From: Arthrobacter sp. AQ5-05 | GTDB lineage: Bacteria; Actinomycetota; Actinomycetes; Actinomycetales; Micrococcaceae | DNA length: 64,000 nucleotides | Assembly (NCBI RefSeq): GCF_003287975.1 | Contig: NZ_QMKQ01000010.1 | Location: 62,001 to 126,000, forward strand | Direction of reading: 5' to 3' | Shown here: in pieces, positions 38,751 to 47,625 of the stretch | How the letters are laid out: the number at the start of each line of letters is the position of its first letter | Numbering within the stretch: position 1 is the stretch's first letter | Notes under the pieces: generated by a model | The model's input: the letters and a program-made list of their open reading frames with translations, nothing else | Database searches by the model: none | Told to the model about the DNA's origin: nothing | Translations under genes and position numbers: made by a program

Positions 38751-39087
38751 GTGCGCATCCTCTGTTCCTGACCCGGCGCAACAGAGGGACCCGTCCACGA
38801 CGGAAATCCCTCACGGTGGCGCACGCGGCACTCGGCTTTGGCTCCTGTGCCCTAGCCTAAGACAATGGATGACTGTTTTGCTCGCATTTGTCGGCAACTG
38901 GTTAAAAAATCCACCGAAAATTTGCCCGCGGTACACCCCTGGAAGGGTGTTCCGGCCGTTCCCGGGGTATCCGGCGCGGGCCTCACGGGCCGTGCATGCC
39001 GTCCCGGGCAGACCCCTGTTGGCGGCATCAACCACAAAGGCCCCGGTGGATCCTTGCGGATCGACCGGGGCCTTGGAACGCTTGTGC
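38751..39087. other. Intergenic region, no gene seen apart from nlpC terminator
   Basis: 337 bp. It should contain the promoter of the HNH/mobA/moeA unit. A plus-strand frame from 38865 lacks a ribosome site and has atypical composition. The left end carries the terminator of the NlpC/P60 gene (39037-39074). Confidence 0.5.
39037..39074 (-). terminator. Terminator hairpin after NlpC/P60 gene
   Basis: AAGGCCCCGGT pairs with ACCGGGGCCTT and, past one mismatch, GGATCC-type inner arms close on a TTGC loop. It lies 14 bp after the stop. On the minus strand TTTGTGGTTG follows. Confidence 0.8.
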
Positions 39088-39915
39088 TTAGCCCTTGAGG
39101 GTGTAGTACCCGTAGAGCGGGTTGCGTGTCACGTCGTGGATCATGGTGTCGACGGTCGGGTTCTGTGCACCGATCATCTTGCCGCCACCGAGGTAGATGC
39201 CAACGTGGCCGCCACCGTTCTGGAACACCAGGTCGCCCGGCTTCGGGCTGGAGGTGCGAACGAACTGGCCCGAACCACGGATGGCCGAGGTGCCGCGGGC
39301 GATGTTGATGCCGTGCTGCGCGTAGACGTACTTGACGAAGCCGGAGCAATCCCAGCCCGACGGGGTGTTGCCGCCCCATACATACGGAACGCCCACGTAC
39401 TTGGCAGCGGTAGCCGCGATGCCGGAGAGGTTGGCGGTGTTGACCGAGTCGCTCTTGACCTTGGGGGCCGAGGAGGTGGACTGGGTGGTGCCGCGGTTCG
39501 AGCGGGTTACCGGCGCCAGGGCATCGGCATTGCTGGAACGCGTCGAAGAAGTGGTGGAGCGCGGGGTGACCTCGTTGGCCACGGCGATCACGACGGGGGC
39601 CGGAGCCGGCTTGGAGGTGAACGCTGCACGCTCGATGTTCAGGTCCTTGGCGCGTTCGGTCGAGACCGAGACTGCCTTGACTGCTACGCGCTCTGCGGAA
39701 AGGCCTTCAACGGGGACGGCGCTTGCTTCGCGGGATACGTTGCCCTGGGCTGCGGGAACGCCCAAGGTCAATACGAGACCTGATGCGGCTGCAATGACTG
39801 CTGCCTGGCGGCCAACCGATCCAGCGTTCGAGGCTACGGCCTTCGAGATGGATTCTAACGGGTTGGTCCGAACCGGGGTCGCGCGGTGGCGGCCCAATGC
39901 TTGACGTGTAGTCAC
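39088..39915 (-). CDS. Secreted NlpC/P60 peptidoglycan endopeptidase
   Basis: 275 residues from a GTG with AGGAGAGG about 9 bp upstream. The N-terminus has a long signal peptide (hydrophobic core AAVIAAASGLVLTLGVPAAQG, cut near 57), followed by a low-complexity linker. The C-terminal NlpC/P60 domain has the catalytic Cys in WDCSGFVKY and His in GHVGIYLG. It should cleave peptide stems of peptidoglycan outside the cell. A c-di-AMP riboswitch occupies its leader. It lies next to an M23 peptidase with the same control. Confidence 0.93.
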   Translation of the reverse strand: MTTRQALGRHRATPVRTNPLESISKAVASNAGSVGRQAAVIAAASGLVLTLGVPAAQGNVSREASAVPVEGLSAERVAVKAVSVSTERAKDLNIERAAFTSKPAPAPVVIAVANEVTPRSTTSSTRSSNADALAPVTRSNRGTTQSTSSAPKVKSDSVNTANLSGIAATAAKYVGVPYVWGGNTPSGWDCSGFVKYVYAQHGINIARGTSAIRGSGQFVRTSSPKPGDLVFQNGGGHVGIYLGGGKMIGAQNPTVDTMIHDVTRNPLYGYYTLKG

Positions 39916-39934
39916 GTAGTAATGCCTCTCCTGA

Positions 39935-40050
39935 TGCCTGCGAGGTGAGCTGTCGGGTTCGAGTGGGAGTCACTCGGCAATCCGGCCGCCAGGCCGAACC
40001 ACTTAACCCCAAGGCTTCCTGGTGTGGAAACCGAAAGTGGGTCCCCCGCC
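39935..40050 (-). promoter_or_regulatory. c-di-AMP (ydaO/yuaA-type) riboswitch upstream of NlpC/P60 gene
   Basis: On the minus strand the leader carries the conserved 3' segment GAACCCGACAGCTCACCTCG followed by CAGGC, an internal GGGGTTAAGT, and a 5' GGGACCCACTTTCGG. Order and spacing match actinobacterial ydaO elements, which turn off cell-wall hydrolase genes when c-di-AMP is high. The same blocks recur in front of the neighbouring M23 gene. Confidence 0.85.
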
Positions 40051-40163
40051 ACTGCCAAACGAGTTCTTGAACGGACACCGTGGGCTGGCAGTGCTCGGCA
40101 CTTCCCGCGGCGGTGATCAGGGTTGGTCCCTGAGCACTTACTTAGAATATATGAAGCGAATCC

Positions 40164-40194
40164 AAAAGTCACGTTCTGGTCACGGAACGGTGAC
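40164..40194 (-). terminator. Terminator hairpin after M23 peptidase gene
   Basis: GTCAC-GTTC pairs with GAAC-GTGAC with a single bulged base and an 8-nt loop. On the minus strand it is followed by TTTT. It begins 9 bp after the stop of the M23 gene and separates it from the next riboswitch leader. Confidence 0.65.
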
Positions 40195-40202
40195 AATTGC
40201 CG

Positions 40203-41210
40203 TTATAACCAGCCCTCGGGGTTTACCCACTTGCCGTTGACGATGACCTCGAGGTGCAGGTGCGGGCCGGTTGAGTTGCCCGTGCTGCCACTGAGCGAGA
40301 CGACGTCTCCACGCTTGACCTTTTGTCCCACGGTGACCTTCAAGGCCGAGTTGTGGTTGTAGCTGGTGTGCAGGCCGTTTCCGTGGTCGATCTCCACGCG
40401 GAAGCCGGAGTGGCCCGCCCAGGCTGCCTGCACGACGGTGCCGGCGGCGCTGGCCTTGATCGGCGTACCCATGGGAACTGCGTAGTCCAGACCGTTGTGG
40501 TTCATGTAGCCGGGGCCGGTCGGATTCTTGCGGTGGCCGAAGCGCGAAGTCAATCGAATGCTGTCCACCGGCTGGGCCAGTACACCGCTCGTGGCGATCT
40601 TGGTGACATCCCCGCCTGCGGCGGTCATGACCGTGGCCAGCTTGTCTTCCTTGGTGAATTCGCTGGTCAGCGAGGCGCGCTCGATCTTGACCGCGTCACC
40701 AGTCGGGGCCTGGACATCGACCACGACCGACTGGGCGACGCGCTGGGCGTCGGCGACGGCGCTCTCGGGCTCCTGTCCGGGGGATGCGGCGGCGAAGGCC
40801 AGGCCGGAAACGGCAGCAACCGCGGCAATCTTGTGCGTGAACCCCAAGCGGGCGCGCTGCGGCCGGGGAACGAACTTGATGACGTTGTCCAGCTCGTCGG
40901 CTTCGGCCGGGGCGGCCAGCGGGGCCGCGGGGGCGGCCAGTGCCACGGGAATCTCGGTGGCGGCAATGGCTGCCGCGTCCGGGGATGCGCCGTAGCGCAG
41001 GCCCGCATCGAAGCGGCGGCCGGTGTACTGCAGGGAACCAGTTGACTCGACGGATTCGGGGACCACGCCCAGTGCGCGGCGGCCGGGACGTCGGGAAGTG
41101 TTTTCACCACTCAGGGCGGTGTCTACGATCTGCTCCAACGAGCCTTCAGCAGGCAAAGCATCAACGGGTCCGGACGCACGGCGGCGGCCGGAAGTGTGCT
41201 GCTGAGTCAA
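40203..41210 (-). CDS. M23-family metallopeptidase (LytM-like)
   Basis: 335 residues from a TTG; GAGAGG lies 8 bp upstream and no better start exists. A cytoplasmic/linker N-terminus of about 130 residues precedes a hydrophobic stretch (HKIAAVAAVSGLAFAAASPG), which may be a late signal or anchor. The C-terminal M23 domain has NHNGLDY (zinc His and Asp) and HLHLE (catalytic and zinc His) after SRFGHR. It should hydrolyse peptidoglycan cross-links. The leader carries a c-di-AMP riboswitch. Confidence 0.9.
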   Translation of the reverse strand: MTQQHTSGRRRASGPVDALPAEGSLEQIVDTALSGENTSRRPGRRALGVVPESVESTGSLQYTGRRFDAGLRYGASPDAAAIAATEIPVALAAPAAPLAAPAEADELDNVIKFVPRPQRARLGFTHKIAAVAAVSGLAFAAASPGQEPESAVADAQRVAQSVVVDVQAPTGDAVKIERASLTSEFTKEDKLATVMTAAGGDVTKIATSGVLAQPVDSIRLTSRFGHRKNPTGPGYMNHNGLDYAVPMGTPIKASAAGTVVQAAWAGHSGFRVEIDHGNGLHTSYNHNSALKVTVGQKVKRGDVVSLSGSTGNSTGPHLHLEVIVNGKWVNPEGWL

Positions 41211-41230
41211 ATGGTCAACCTCTCATGTAT

Positions 41231-41360
41231 CGCCTGCGAAGTTAGCTGTCGGATTCGAGTCATGAGATCAACTCGGCCGAGCCCACCTAGGCGGACTCAA
41301 CTTCACCCCAAGATCCTTGGCCACTGGCCAGGAACGGTTGAAATGGGTCCTCCGCCCCTA
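41231..41360 (-). promoter_or_regulatory. c-di-AMP (ydaO/yuaA-type) riboswitch upstream of M23 gene
   Basis: On the minus strand the leader has GAATCCGACAGCTAACTTCG then CAGGCGA near its 3' end, GGGGTGAAGTTGAGTC in the middle, and GGAGGACCCATTTCAACCG at its 5' side. These are the conserved blocks of the ydaO family. Only about 20 nt separate it from the start codon, so control may be at translation or by early termination. Confidence 0.88.
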
Positions 41361-41482
41361 CCGGGAATTCTTGCTCCTGGATCCGCCGGTAGGGTTATGC
41401 GAACCGGATCAGGACTGGATTGCCTAAGTGCAACCCAACGAGAAACCCTACCGGGGTTTATGCCAAAGTTACAATTCCGTTA

Positions 41483-42178
41483 TCAATCCATGCGGCGGAC
41501 AAACACATGCGCGCTGACTTCGGTCGGAAGCTCCAGGGCGCCCTCAATGCCTTCGACCCGCACCACCACGTACTCCCCGGCCCTTTCTAGGGTGACTAGG
41601 GCACCTGGGCGGATGCCGCCCTCATCGAGCTGAACCAGCAGCTCGGGTTCCACCTGGATGGTTTCGGCCAGGCGCTCGATGCGGACCGGGCCGAGGTTGC
41701 CGTCCAGCAGGGCCGAATCGAGATTTTGGACACTCACGGAGATCTCGGCCAACCCGGGCCCTCCCAGCGCCTCGAGCCCCGGGATCGGGTTGCCGTACGG
41801 GGAAGCCGCCGGGTGGCCCAGCAACTTGTACAGCCGCTGCTCCACGCGCTCGCTCATCACGTGCTCCCAGCGGCAAGCTTCCTCATGGACGTACTCCCAC
41901 TCCAGGCCGATCACGTCGGCAAGCAGGCGTTCGGCCAGGCGGTGCTTGCGCATCACGCCGGTGGCGACTTCCGCGCCATGTTCTGTCAGTTCGAGGTGGC
42001 GATCGGTGGTGACAACGACCAGCCCGTCGCGCTCCATGCGGGCCACCGTCTGCGAAACCGTGGGCCCGGAGTGCCCCAGGCGCTCGGCAATACGTGCGCG
42101 CAGGGCGACGATGCCCTCCTCCTGGAGTTCCAGGATGGTGCGCAGGTACATTTCGGTGGTATCGATCAGGTCTGACAC
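41483..42178 (-). CDS. DtxR/MntR-family metal-dependent repressor
   Basis: 231 residues from a GTG. The N-terminal winged helix (RIAERLGHSGPTVSQTVARM) is followed by the metal-binding dimerisation domain (EEACRWEHVMSERVEQRL, with the Cys/Glu/His ligands of DtxR/IdeR) and an SH3-like C-terminal domain. Iron or manganese is the corepressor in this family. The Cys in EEACRWEH favours the DtxR/IdeR iron type. It is divergent from serC. Confidence 0.9.
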   Translation of the reverse strand: MSDLIDTTEMYLRTILELQEEGIVALRARIAERLGHSGPTVSQTVARMERDGLVVVTTDRHLELTEHGAEVATGVMRKHRLAERLLADVIGLEWEYVHEEACRWEHVMSERVEQRLYKLLGHPAASPYGNPIPGLEALGGPGLAEISVSVQNLDSALLDGNLGPVRIERLAETIQVEPELLVQLDEGGIRPGALVTLERAGEYVVVRVEGIEGALELPTEVSAHVFVRRMD

Positions 42179-42374
42179 GTTTGCAGCTCCCGCATGGGTT
42201 GATTTTTACAAGAGATCACTACGCTTCCCACTCTACCTGCGTTCACATTTCCGACTCGCTATTACGCATTGGGCGTCCGAGTGCGGGATTATTGAACAAC
42301 TGGGCATCCCCGAATCGCATCAGACAACGGATGCGAGGGTGTCAAAGCGTAAAACCCCCTTTATGAGGAGCAAC

Positions 42375-43496
42375 ATGAGCACCGGCCTGACCATTCCCCA
42401 AGACCTCTTGCCCGTGGACGGCCGATTCGGTGCCGGACCTTCCAAGGTCCGCCCCGAACAGGTCCAGGCACTGTTCGAGGCAGGCACTCGGCTCTTGGGC
42501 ACCTCGCACCGCCAGGCCCCCGTGAAGAACCTGGTCCGCGAGATCCAGGAGGGCCTCAAGGCCTTCTTCAACGCCCCGGCGGACTACGAAGTGGTCCTGG
42601 GCGTTGGCGGATCCACCGCTTTCTGGGACATCGCCGCCTTCGGCCTGGTCCGCAACAAGGCCCAGCACCTGTCCTTCGGCGAATTCGGCTCGAAGTTCGC
42701 CGCCGCGACCAACAAGGCCCCGTTCCTGGAGCCGTCTTCAATCATCACCTCCGAGCCCGGCTCCCGCCCGGTTCCCGTGGCCGAGGTTGGCGTGGACGTA
42801 TACGCTTGGCCACAAAACGAGACCTCCACGGGCGTCGCCGCCCCGGTGCACCGCGTCGAAGGTGCCGATGAGGGCGCCCTGGTCGTCATCGACGCGACCT
42901 CCGCCGCCGGCGGACTGGATGTGGATGTCTCGCAGGCCGATGTCTACTACTTTGCCCCGCAGAAGAACTTCGCCTCCGACGGCGGACTGTGGATTGCGCT
43001 CTTCTCCCCGGCCGCAATTGCCCGCGCCGAGGAAATTGCCGCCTCCGGACGCTGGATACCGGACTTCTTGAACCTGAAGACGGCGATCGACAACTCGCGA
43101 CTGAACCAGACCTACAACACCCCGGCCCTGTCCACCCTGGTATCGCTCAACGCCCAGGTGCAGTGGCTCAATGCCAACGGCGGCCTGAAATTCGCCGCAG
43201 CACGCACGGCCGACTCGGCTTCCCGCATCTACGACTGGGCCGAGGCCTCCGAGGTCGCCACCCCGTACGTCGTCGCACCCGAAGACCGCTCCAACGTCAT
43301 CGCCACGATCGACTTCGACGATTCGATCGATGCCGCCGCGGTGGCCAAGACGCTGCGCGCCAACGGCGTGGTGGACGTGGAGCCGTACCGCAAGCTGGGC
43401 CGCAACCAGCTGCGCGTGGCAACGTTCGTGGCCATCGAGCCCGAGGATGTCTCTTCGCTGCTCAAGTGCATCGAGTACGTGCTGAAGAACAGCTAG
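42375..43496 (+). CDS. serC: Phosphoserine aminotransferase
   Basis: 373 residues from an ATG with AGGAG 4 bp upstream; an earlier ATG at 42363 lies before that ribosome site. The opening DGRFGAGPSKVRPEQV is typical of actinobacterial SerC, and the PLP Lys is near 197 (YFAPQKNFASDGG). It converts 3-phosphohydroxypyruvate and glutamate to phosphoserine and 2-oxoglutarate in serine synthesis. It is a single-gene unit with a very strong terminator. Confidence 0.96.
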   Translation: MSTGLTIPQDLLPVDGRFGAGPSKVRPEQVQALFEAGTRLLGTSHRQAPVKNLVREIQEGLKAFFNAPADYEVVLGVGGSTAFWDIAAFGLVRNKAQHLSFGEFGSKFAAATNKAPFLEPSSIITSEPGSRPVPVAEVGVDVYAWPQNETSTGVAAPVHRVEGADEGALVVIDATSAAGGLDVDVSQADVYYFAPQKNFASDGGLWIALFSPAAIARAEEIAASGRWIPDFLNLKTAIDNSRLNQTYNTPALSTLVSLNAQVQWLNANGGLKFAAARTADSASRIYDWAEASEVATPYVVAPEDRSNVIATIDFDDSIDAAAVAKTLRANGVVDVEPYRKLGRNQLRVATFVAIEPEDVSSLLKCIEYVLKNS

Positions 43497-43515
43497 GTTC
43501 TTCGCAAAGCATCCG

Positions 43516-43565
43516 GGCGGCGCCCCGGCACGGGTCAACACCGCGTGCCGGGGCGCCGCCTTTTT
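43516..43565 (+). terminator. Rho-independent terminator of serC
   Basis: A perfect 17-bp stem (43516-43532 with 43544-43560) with an 11-nt loop is followed by TTTTT (43561-43565). It begins 19 bp after the serC stop. Confidence 0.95.
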
Positions 43566-43620
43566 GGCGTGGACTCCAATGCCGACGGGCAACCCCGGCA
43601 AGGCCCGCCGCGCACGGGAA

Positions 43621-43660
43621 AGGGGGCTGGCGGTGACCATTCGGTCATCGCCAGCCCCCT
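43621..43660 (-). terminator. Terminator hairpin after DUF3027 gene
   Basis: AGGGGGCTGGCG pairs with CGCCAGCCCCCT and the stem continues through a G-U pair to an ATTC loop, about 18 bp in all. It lies 40 bp past the DUF3027 stop. The minus-strand tail TTTCCC is only weakly T-rich. Confidence 0.75.
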
Positions 43661-43700
43661 CCAACCCTCCAGGGGACAAGTCCCCTGGTTTACTATTCGA

Positions 43701-44198
43701 CTACCTGGCGTCCGGGTCCTCGGAATCCTGCGTTTCGGCGTCCTCGGGCGTTGCGGCCTCGTCGGTCGCCTCGCCGTCCGCGGGCGCCTCGGCATCGGCA
43801 TCGCCGGATTCCTCGCCCGGGGCCTCAATGCCGGCTTCTGCGGCAGCGGCCTCCTCGGCGGCGCGACGCTCGGCGTCCATTTCCTCCGGGCGGACTCGTT
43901 CGGCCCAGGGAACCCAGGCCGGGGCCAGCAGTGCATCCTCGCCGGGAAGTATCCCGACCTCGCACACCGTGATGTCCTTGGCCTGGGCGCGCGGGATGCG
44001 GGTCAGCGTCGCGAACCAGTACCATCCCTCGTAGCCGATGCGCAGCGACTCAAAGCGATGGGTCACCAGGCGTTCGCCGTCGTTGACCGCCTCAAGGTAC
44101 TCGCCAATCATCGCTTCGTCGGTGATCTCCAACAGCGCGGCGCGTGCCTGGTCAACGGCCTTGGCCAGGGTTGTGTCCAATATCGGTTTGCGTGCCAT
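43701..44198 (-). CDS. DUF3027 protein
   Basis: 165 residues. The N-terminal 100 residues match the actinobacterial DUF3027 domain (LRIGYEGWYWFATLTRIPRA, then VCEVGILPGEDALLAPAWVPW). The last 60 residues are an acidic Ala/Glu/Asp-rich tail with no fold. It is 4 bp downstream of the cold-shock gene, so they form an operon. Function unknown. Confidence 0.88.
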   Translation of the reverse strand: MARKPILDTTLAKAVDQARAALLEITDEAMIGEYLEAVNDGERLVTHRFESLRIGYEGWYWFATLTRIPRAQAKDITVCEVGILPGEDALLAPAWVPWAERVRPEEMDAERRAAEEAAAAEAGIEAPGEESGDADAEAPADGEATDEAATPEDAETQDSEDPDAR

Positions 44199-44202
44199 GT
44201 GA

Positions 44203-44586
44203 TCAGGCGTCCAAGTCGTCGGCTACGGCGCGCAGCACGGCTGCGATCTTGGCGCCATGGGCTTTTTCCGGGTAGCGGCCGTGGCGCAACCCGTTGGAGA
44301 CGGAGTCGAGCACCTTGATGAGGTCCTCGATCAGCACTGCGGTGTCAACGGCCGGCTTGCGCTTGGCACGGGCCACCGAGGGTGCATCTTCGAGGATGCG
44401 CACGCTGAGCGCCTGCGCGCCCTTGCGCCCCTCGGCAATGCCGAATTCCATGCGTGTGCCTGCGCGCAGCTCGGTCACGCCCGCGGGCAGCGCCGAGGCG
44501 TTCAAATACACTTCCTGGCCCTCGTCGGTTACCAGGAACCCGAACCCCTTGGAGGGTTCGTACCATTTCACTTTGCCGGTTGGCAC
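44203..44586 (-). CDS. Cold-shock domain protein with C-terminal extension
   Basis: 127 residues. The N-terminal cold-shock OB fold has RNP1 KGFGFLV and the opening TGKVKWYEPSKGFG. The remaining 60 residues form a helical extension (VDTAVLIEDLIKVLDSVSNG) not present in 67-residue CspA proteins. It should bind single-stranded nucleic acid. Pairing with DUF3027 is a recurring actinobacterial arrangement. Confidence 0.92.
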   Translation of the reverse strand: MPTGKVKWYEPSKGFGFLVTDEGQEVYLNASALPAGVTELRAGTRMEFGIAEGRKGAQALSVRILEDAPSVARAKRKPAVDTAVLIEDLIKVLDSVSNGLRHGRYPEKAHGAKIAAVLRAVADDLDA

Positions 44587-44836
44587 GTCTAGCTACCTCG
44601 TCCTTGCGTCACAATGGGCCAACCGCGGGGGTCGAAAACCGTTCCGCGTTCCCATTTTCTGGCGATCTCCCGGCGCGAAACCACACAACCCGGCCCCCGA
44701 TGGGGGCTTGTGGGCGGGCTCTTGCGTCCGGGGAAGTCTATATCTTCTAGGGTACGACATCAGCGCCTTGCCCCCTTCCATGGCCGGAGTCCGATCCCGA
44801 TGTGGCTCTTTGCCCGGTGCGCGGTAGTTTTAAGGG

Positions 44837-45067
44837 GTGAACACCACCGCCCCGACCTCGGCTTCCCAGCGCATCCTGACCTTCCTGTCCGGAGGCATCG
44901 CCGTCCTCTCGCTGGCAGCACTGGCAGTGATCCTCATCCAGTACATGATGCAGGTCGCCCCGGCGCCGGCATTCCTGGCAGTTGCGCTCTACGGCTTGCC
45001 GCTGGCCTTCATCCTGCTCATGGTGGTCCTGGTGCTGAACTTCCGCGAGCGCCGCCGCTCCCGCTAG
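44837..45067 (+). CDS. Small two-helix membrane protein
   Basis: 76 residues from a GTG abutted by AAGGG. Two hydrophobic helices (about 15-37 and 42-68) are followed by a basic tail RERRRSR, which predicts both ends in the cytoplasm. No known family is recognised. It is divergent from the cold-shock operon and precedes the two-component system by 135 bp. Confidence 0.7.
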   Translation: MNTTAPTSASQRILTFLSGGIAVLSLAALAVILIQYMMQVAPAPAFLAVALYGLPLAFILLMVVLVLNFRERRRSR

Positions 45068-45202
45068 CGCCGTCCTCCCTGCGCTTCGGGGCCCGTCTCC
45101 GGCAAATTCCGGGTACCTTGGCGGCGTTCGTGCTGCGAAGCACCCTTGCATGCACAACGAACACACAGGGTTCTTACAGATAGCGGTTGCAGACTGGTAC
45201 CC

Positions 45203-45913
45203 ATGAACGCCAAAACCCCCGAAGCAAAGCTCCTGGTCGTCGACGACGAACCAAACATCCGCGAATTGCTTTCCACCTCCCTGCGCTTTGCAGGCTTCGA
45301 GGTGGTGGCGGCGGCAAACGGCCGCGAGGCCCTGGCTGCCGTGGAGGCAGATACCCCTGACCTTGCGGTGCTCGATGTGATGCTCCCGGACATGGACGGT
45401 TTCACCATCACCCGCCGCCTGCGCGCCGCAGGCAAGCACTTCCCCGTGCTGTTCCTCACCGCACGCGACGACACCGAGGACAAGGTCACCGGACTGACCG
45501 TCGGCGGGGACGACTACGTCACCAAGCCCTTCAGCCTCGACGAGGTCGTGGCACGCATTCGTGCGGTGCTGCGCCGCACCCAGCCTGCCGAGGAGGACAG
45601 CGCGGTCATCCGCGTCGATGACCTCGAGCTCGACGACGACGCGCACGAGGTCCGCCGCTCCGGCGAGGTCATCGAGCTCTCCCCCACGGAATTCAAGCTG
45701 CTGCGCTACCTGATGATGAATCCCAACCGGGTGCTGTCCAAGGCGCAGATCCTGGACCACGTATGGGAATACGACTTCAACGGCGACGCCTCCATCGTGG
45801 AGTCGTACATCTCCTACCTGCGCCGCAAGATCGACTCCCGGCCCGAGTGGCCCTCGCTGATCCAGACCAAGCGCGGTGTCGGCTACCTGATGCGAACCGC
45901 CGACCGCCGCTAA
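45203..45913 (+). CDS. OmpR-family response regulator
   Basis: 236 residues. Receiver domain: acidic pair DDE at 14-16, phospho-acceptor Asp58 (VLDVMLPD), Thr and Lys of the active site (LTARDD, YVTKPFS). The C-terminal winged helix has SPTEFKLLRYLM and the recognition-helix region SIVESYISYLRRKID. It resembles the MprA/TrcR group of actinobacteria. The kinase gene follows after 22 bp. Confidence 0.95.
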   Translation: MNAKTPEAKLLVVDDEPNIRELLSTSLRFAGFEVVAAANGREALAAVEADTPDLAVLDVMLPDMDGFTITRRLRAAGKHFPVLFLTARDDTEDKVTGLTVGGDDYVTKPFSLDEVVARIRAVLRRTQPAEEDSAVIRVDDLELDDDAHEVRRSGEVIELSPTEFKLLRYLMMNPNRVLSKAQILDHVWEYDFNGDASIVESYISYLRRKIDSRPEWPSLIQTKRGVGYLMRTADRR

Positions 45914-45935
45914 GACGAAAGACCGGTTCCCCCAC

Positions 45936-47435
45936 GTGGAAAGCGCCCGCAGGTTCTGGCGACAGGTGTCGCTGCGCACCAAGCTCGTGGCCCTCATGAG
46001 CTCGTTGATGATCTTGGGGATCGTGGTCACCGCTGTCGGCTCGGCCCAGTCCCTGCGCCTGATGCTCACCGCGCAGCTGGACACCGACCTGAAGTCCAAC
46101 ACCGCCACGATCACCGCCACGATGCTCAACGACTATGCGGGCATCGCCTCCATCAACCCCAAGTCCAACGGGCTTGCCCGGTTCTACGGGGACTTGCGCA
46201 ACGAGTCCGGGGACATCCTCTACACCATGCCGCGCAAGGCGGCCGCGGACAACAAGCCGCTGGATGCCCCGGACGTCGACGCCCAGGCCCTTGACCGGCT
46301 GCGCGGGGAACCCGCCGCCTCGCTGACGGTGCGCGGCACCAGGCTCGGCTCGGCCGGCTGGCGGGTGCGCATCGTGGATCTGCCGCGCACCGACTACGAC
46401 CTGGTCTATGCGCTGCCGATGACCTCGGTGCAGGACACCGTCACCAAGGCCACGATGCTGGTGATGTCCACCGGCATGCTCGCCACGCTGCTGATGTCGA
46501 TGATCGCCTACGGGATCACCACCCGGGCCCTGCTGCCGCTGCTGCGCGTCGAACGCACCGCGGCGGCCATTGCCGCCGGCGACTTGTCCCGGCGCGTGGA
46601 GGATTATCCGCCGGAGACCGAGGTCGGGCGGCTCTCGCGCTCGCTGAACGCGATGCTGGCGCACATCGAGCATGCCTTCCGGGGCCGTGCGGCCTCCGAG
46701 CGCAAGATGCGCCGCTTCATCCAGGACGCCTCCCACGAGCTGCGCACCCCGCTGGTGACGATCCAGGGGTATTCGGAGTTCTACCGGCAGGGCGGGCTGA
46801 ACGACCCGGAGATGCTACGCACCGCGATGGGGCGCATCGAGGCCGAGTCCAAGCGCATGGCCCAGCTGGTCGAGGACCTGCTGACCCTGGCACGGCTGGA
46901 CGAGCAGCGCCCGCTGGAACGCAAGCCCATCGACCTGCTGCTGCTGGCCGGGGACGCTGCCGAGGACACCCGGGTCAACGCCGTGGACCGCAGGGTGCGG
47001 CTGATCGGGCTGGATGGCGGGGCCCCGCAACCGGCGCCCACCAGCGGGGACGAGGCAAGGCTGCGCCAGATCGTGGCCAACCTGATGACCAACGCCCTGC
47101 GCTACACCCCCGAGGGCACCGACATCGAGATCGCCGTGGGCGTCAAGCCCGTCATCGATGGACGCTCGGATGCGGTGCTGGAGATCCGCGACCACGGGCC
47201 GGGCATCTCCGAAGAGGACGCCGGACGGGTGTTCGAGCGCTTCTACCGCGCCGATTCCTCCCGCCAGCGGGAGACCGGCGGCACCGGGCTTGGCCTGGCC
47301 ATCGTCGCGGCGATCGCCGCGCAGCACGACGGGTCCATCAGGCTCAGCGACACCCCCGGCGGCGGGGCGACCATGTCGATCCACCTGCCCTACGTCGCAC
47401 CCGAGGCAGATCCCGAGGACGACGAGCAGGACTAG
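45936..47435 (+). CDS. HAMP-domain sensor histidine kinase
   Basis: 499 residues from a GTG. Helix 1 (about 17-38), an extracytoplasmic sensor loop of about 125 residues, helix 2 (about 168-195), a HAMP linker, the phospho-acceptor H267 in DASHELRTPL, then the ATPase domain with N box (NLMTNALRYTP), DHGPGIS and GGTGLGLAI. The partner is the response regulator just upstream. The signal is not known; the loop has no recognised sensor fold. Confidence 0.94.
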   Translation: MESARRFWRQVSLRTKLVALMSSLMILGIVVTAVGSAQSLRLMLTAQLDTDLKSNTATITATMLNDYAGIASINPKSNGLARFYGDLRNESGDILYTMPRKAAADNKPLDAPDVDAQALDRLRGEPAASLTVRGTRLGSAGWRVRIVDLPRTDYDLVYALPMTSVQDTVTKATMLVMSTGMLATLLMSMIAYGITTRALLPLLRVERTAAAIAAGDLSRRVEDYPPETEVGRLSRSLNAMLAHIEHAFRGRAASERKMRRFIQDASHELRTPLVTIQGYSEFYRQGGLNDPEMLRTAMGRIEAESKRMAQLVEDLLTLARLDEQRPLERKPIDLLLLAGDAAEDTRVNAVDRRVRLIGLDGGAPQPAPTSGDEARLRQIVANLMTNALRYTPEGTDIEIAVGVKPVIDGRSDAVLEIRDHGPGISEEDAGRVFERFYRADSSRQRETGGTGLGLAIVAAIAAQHDGSIRLSDTPGGGATMSIHLPYVAPEADPEDDEQD

Positions 47436-47625
47436 GGCCAAGCTCCCCACGCGTTGTCCACACCCCGTTGCGGCCCAGCCCGCAGCGGGGTGTGCCGCTT
47501 CTAGCCTGAAGACGGAAGCACGCAGCGAACACAGCGGCGAGCTTCCCGCCGGGAACCGACGGGGGCGAACCCCGTTTGCACGGCCCCGGCGCCACGGAAC
47601 CCATTGCACGGGAGTGAAAAGCAAC

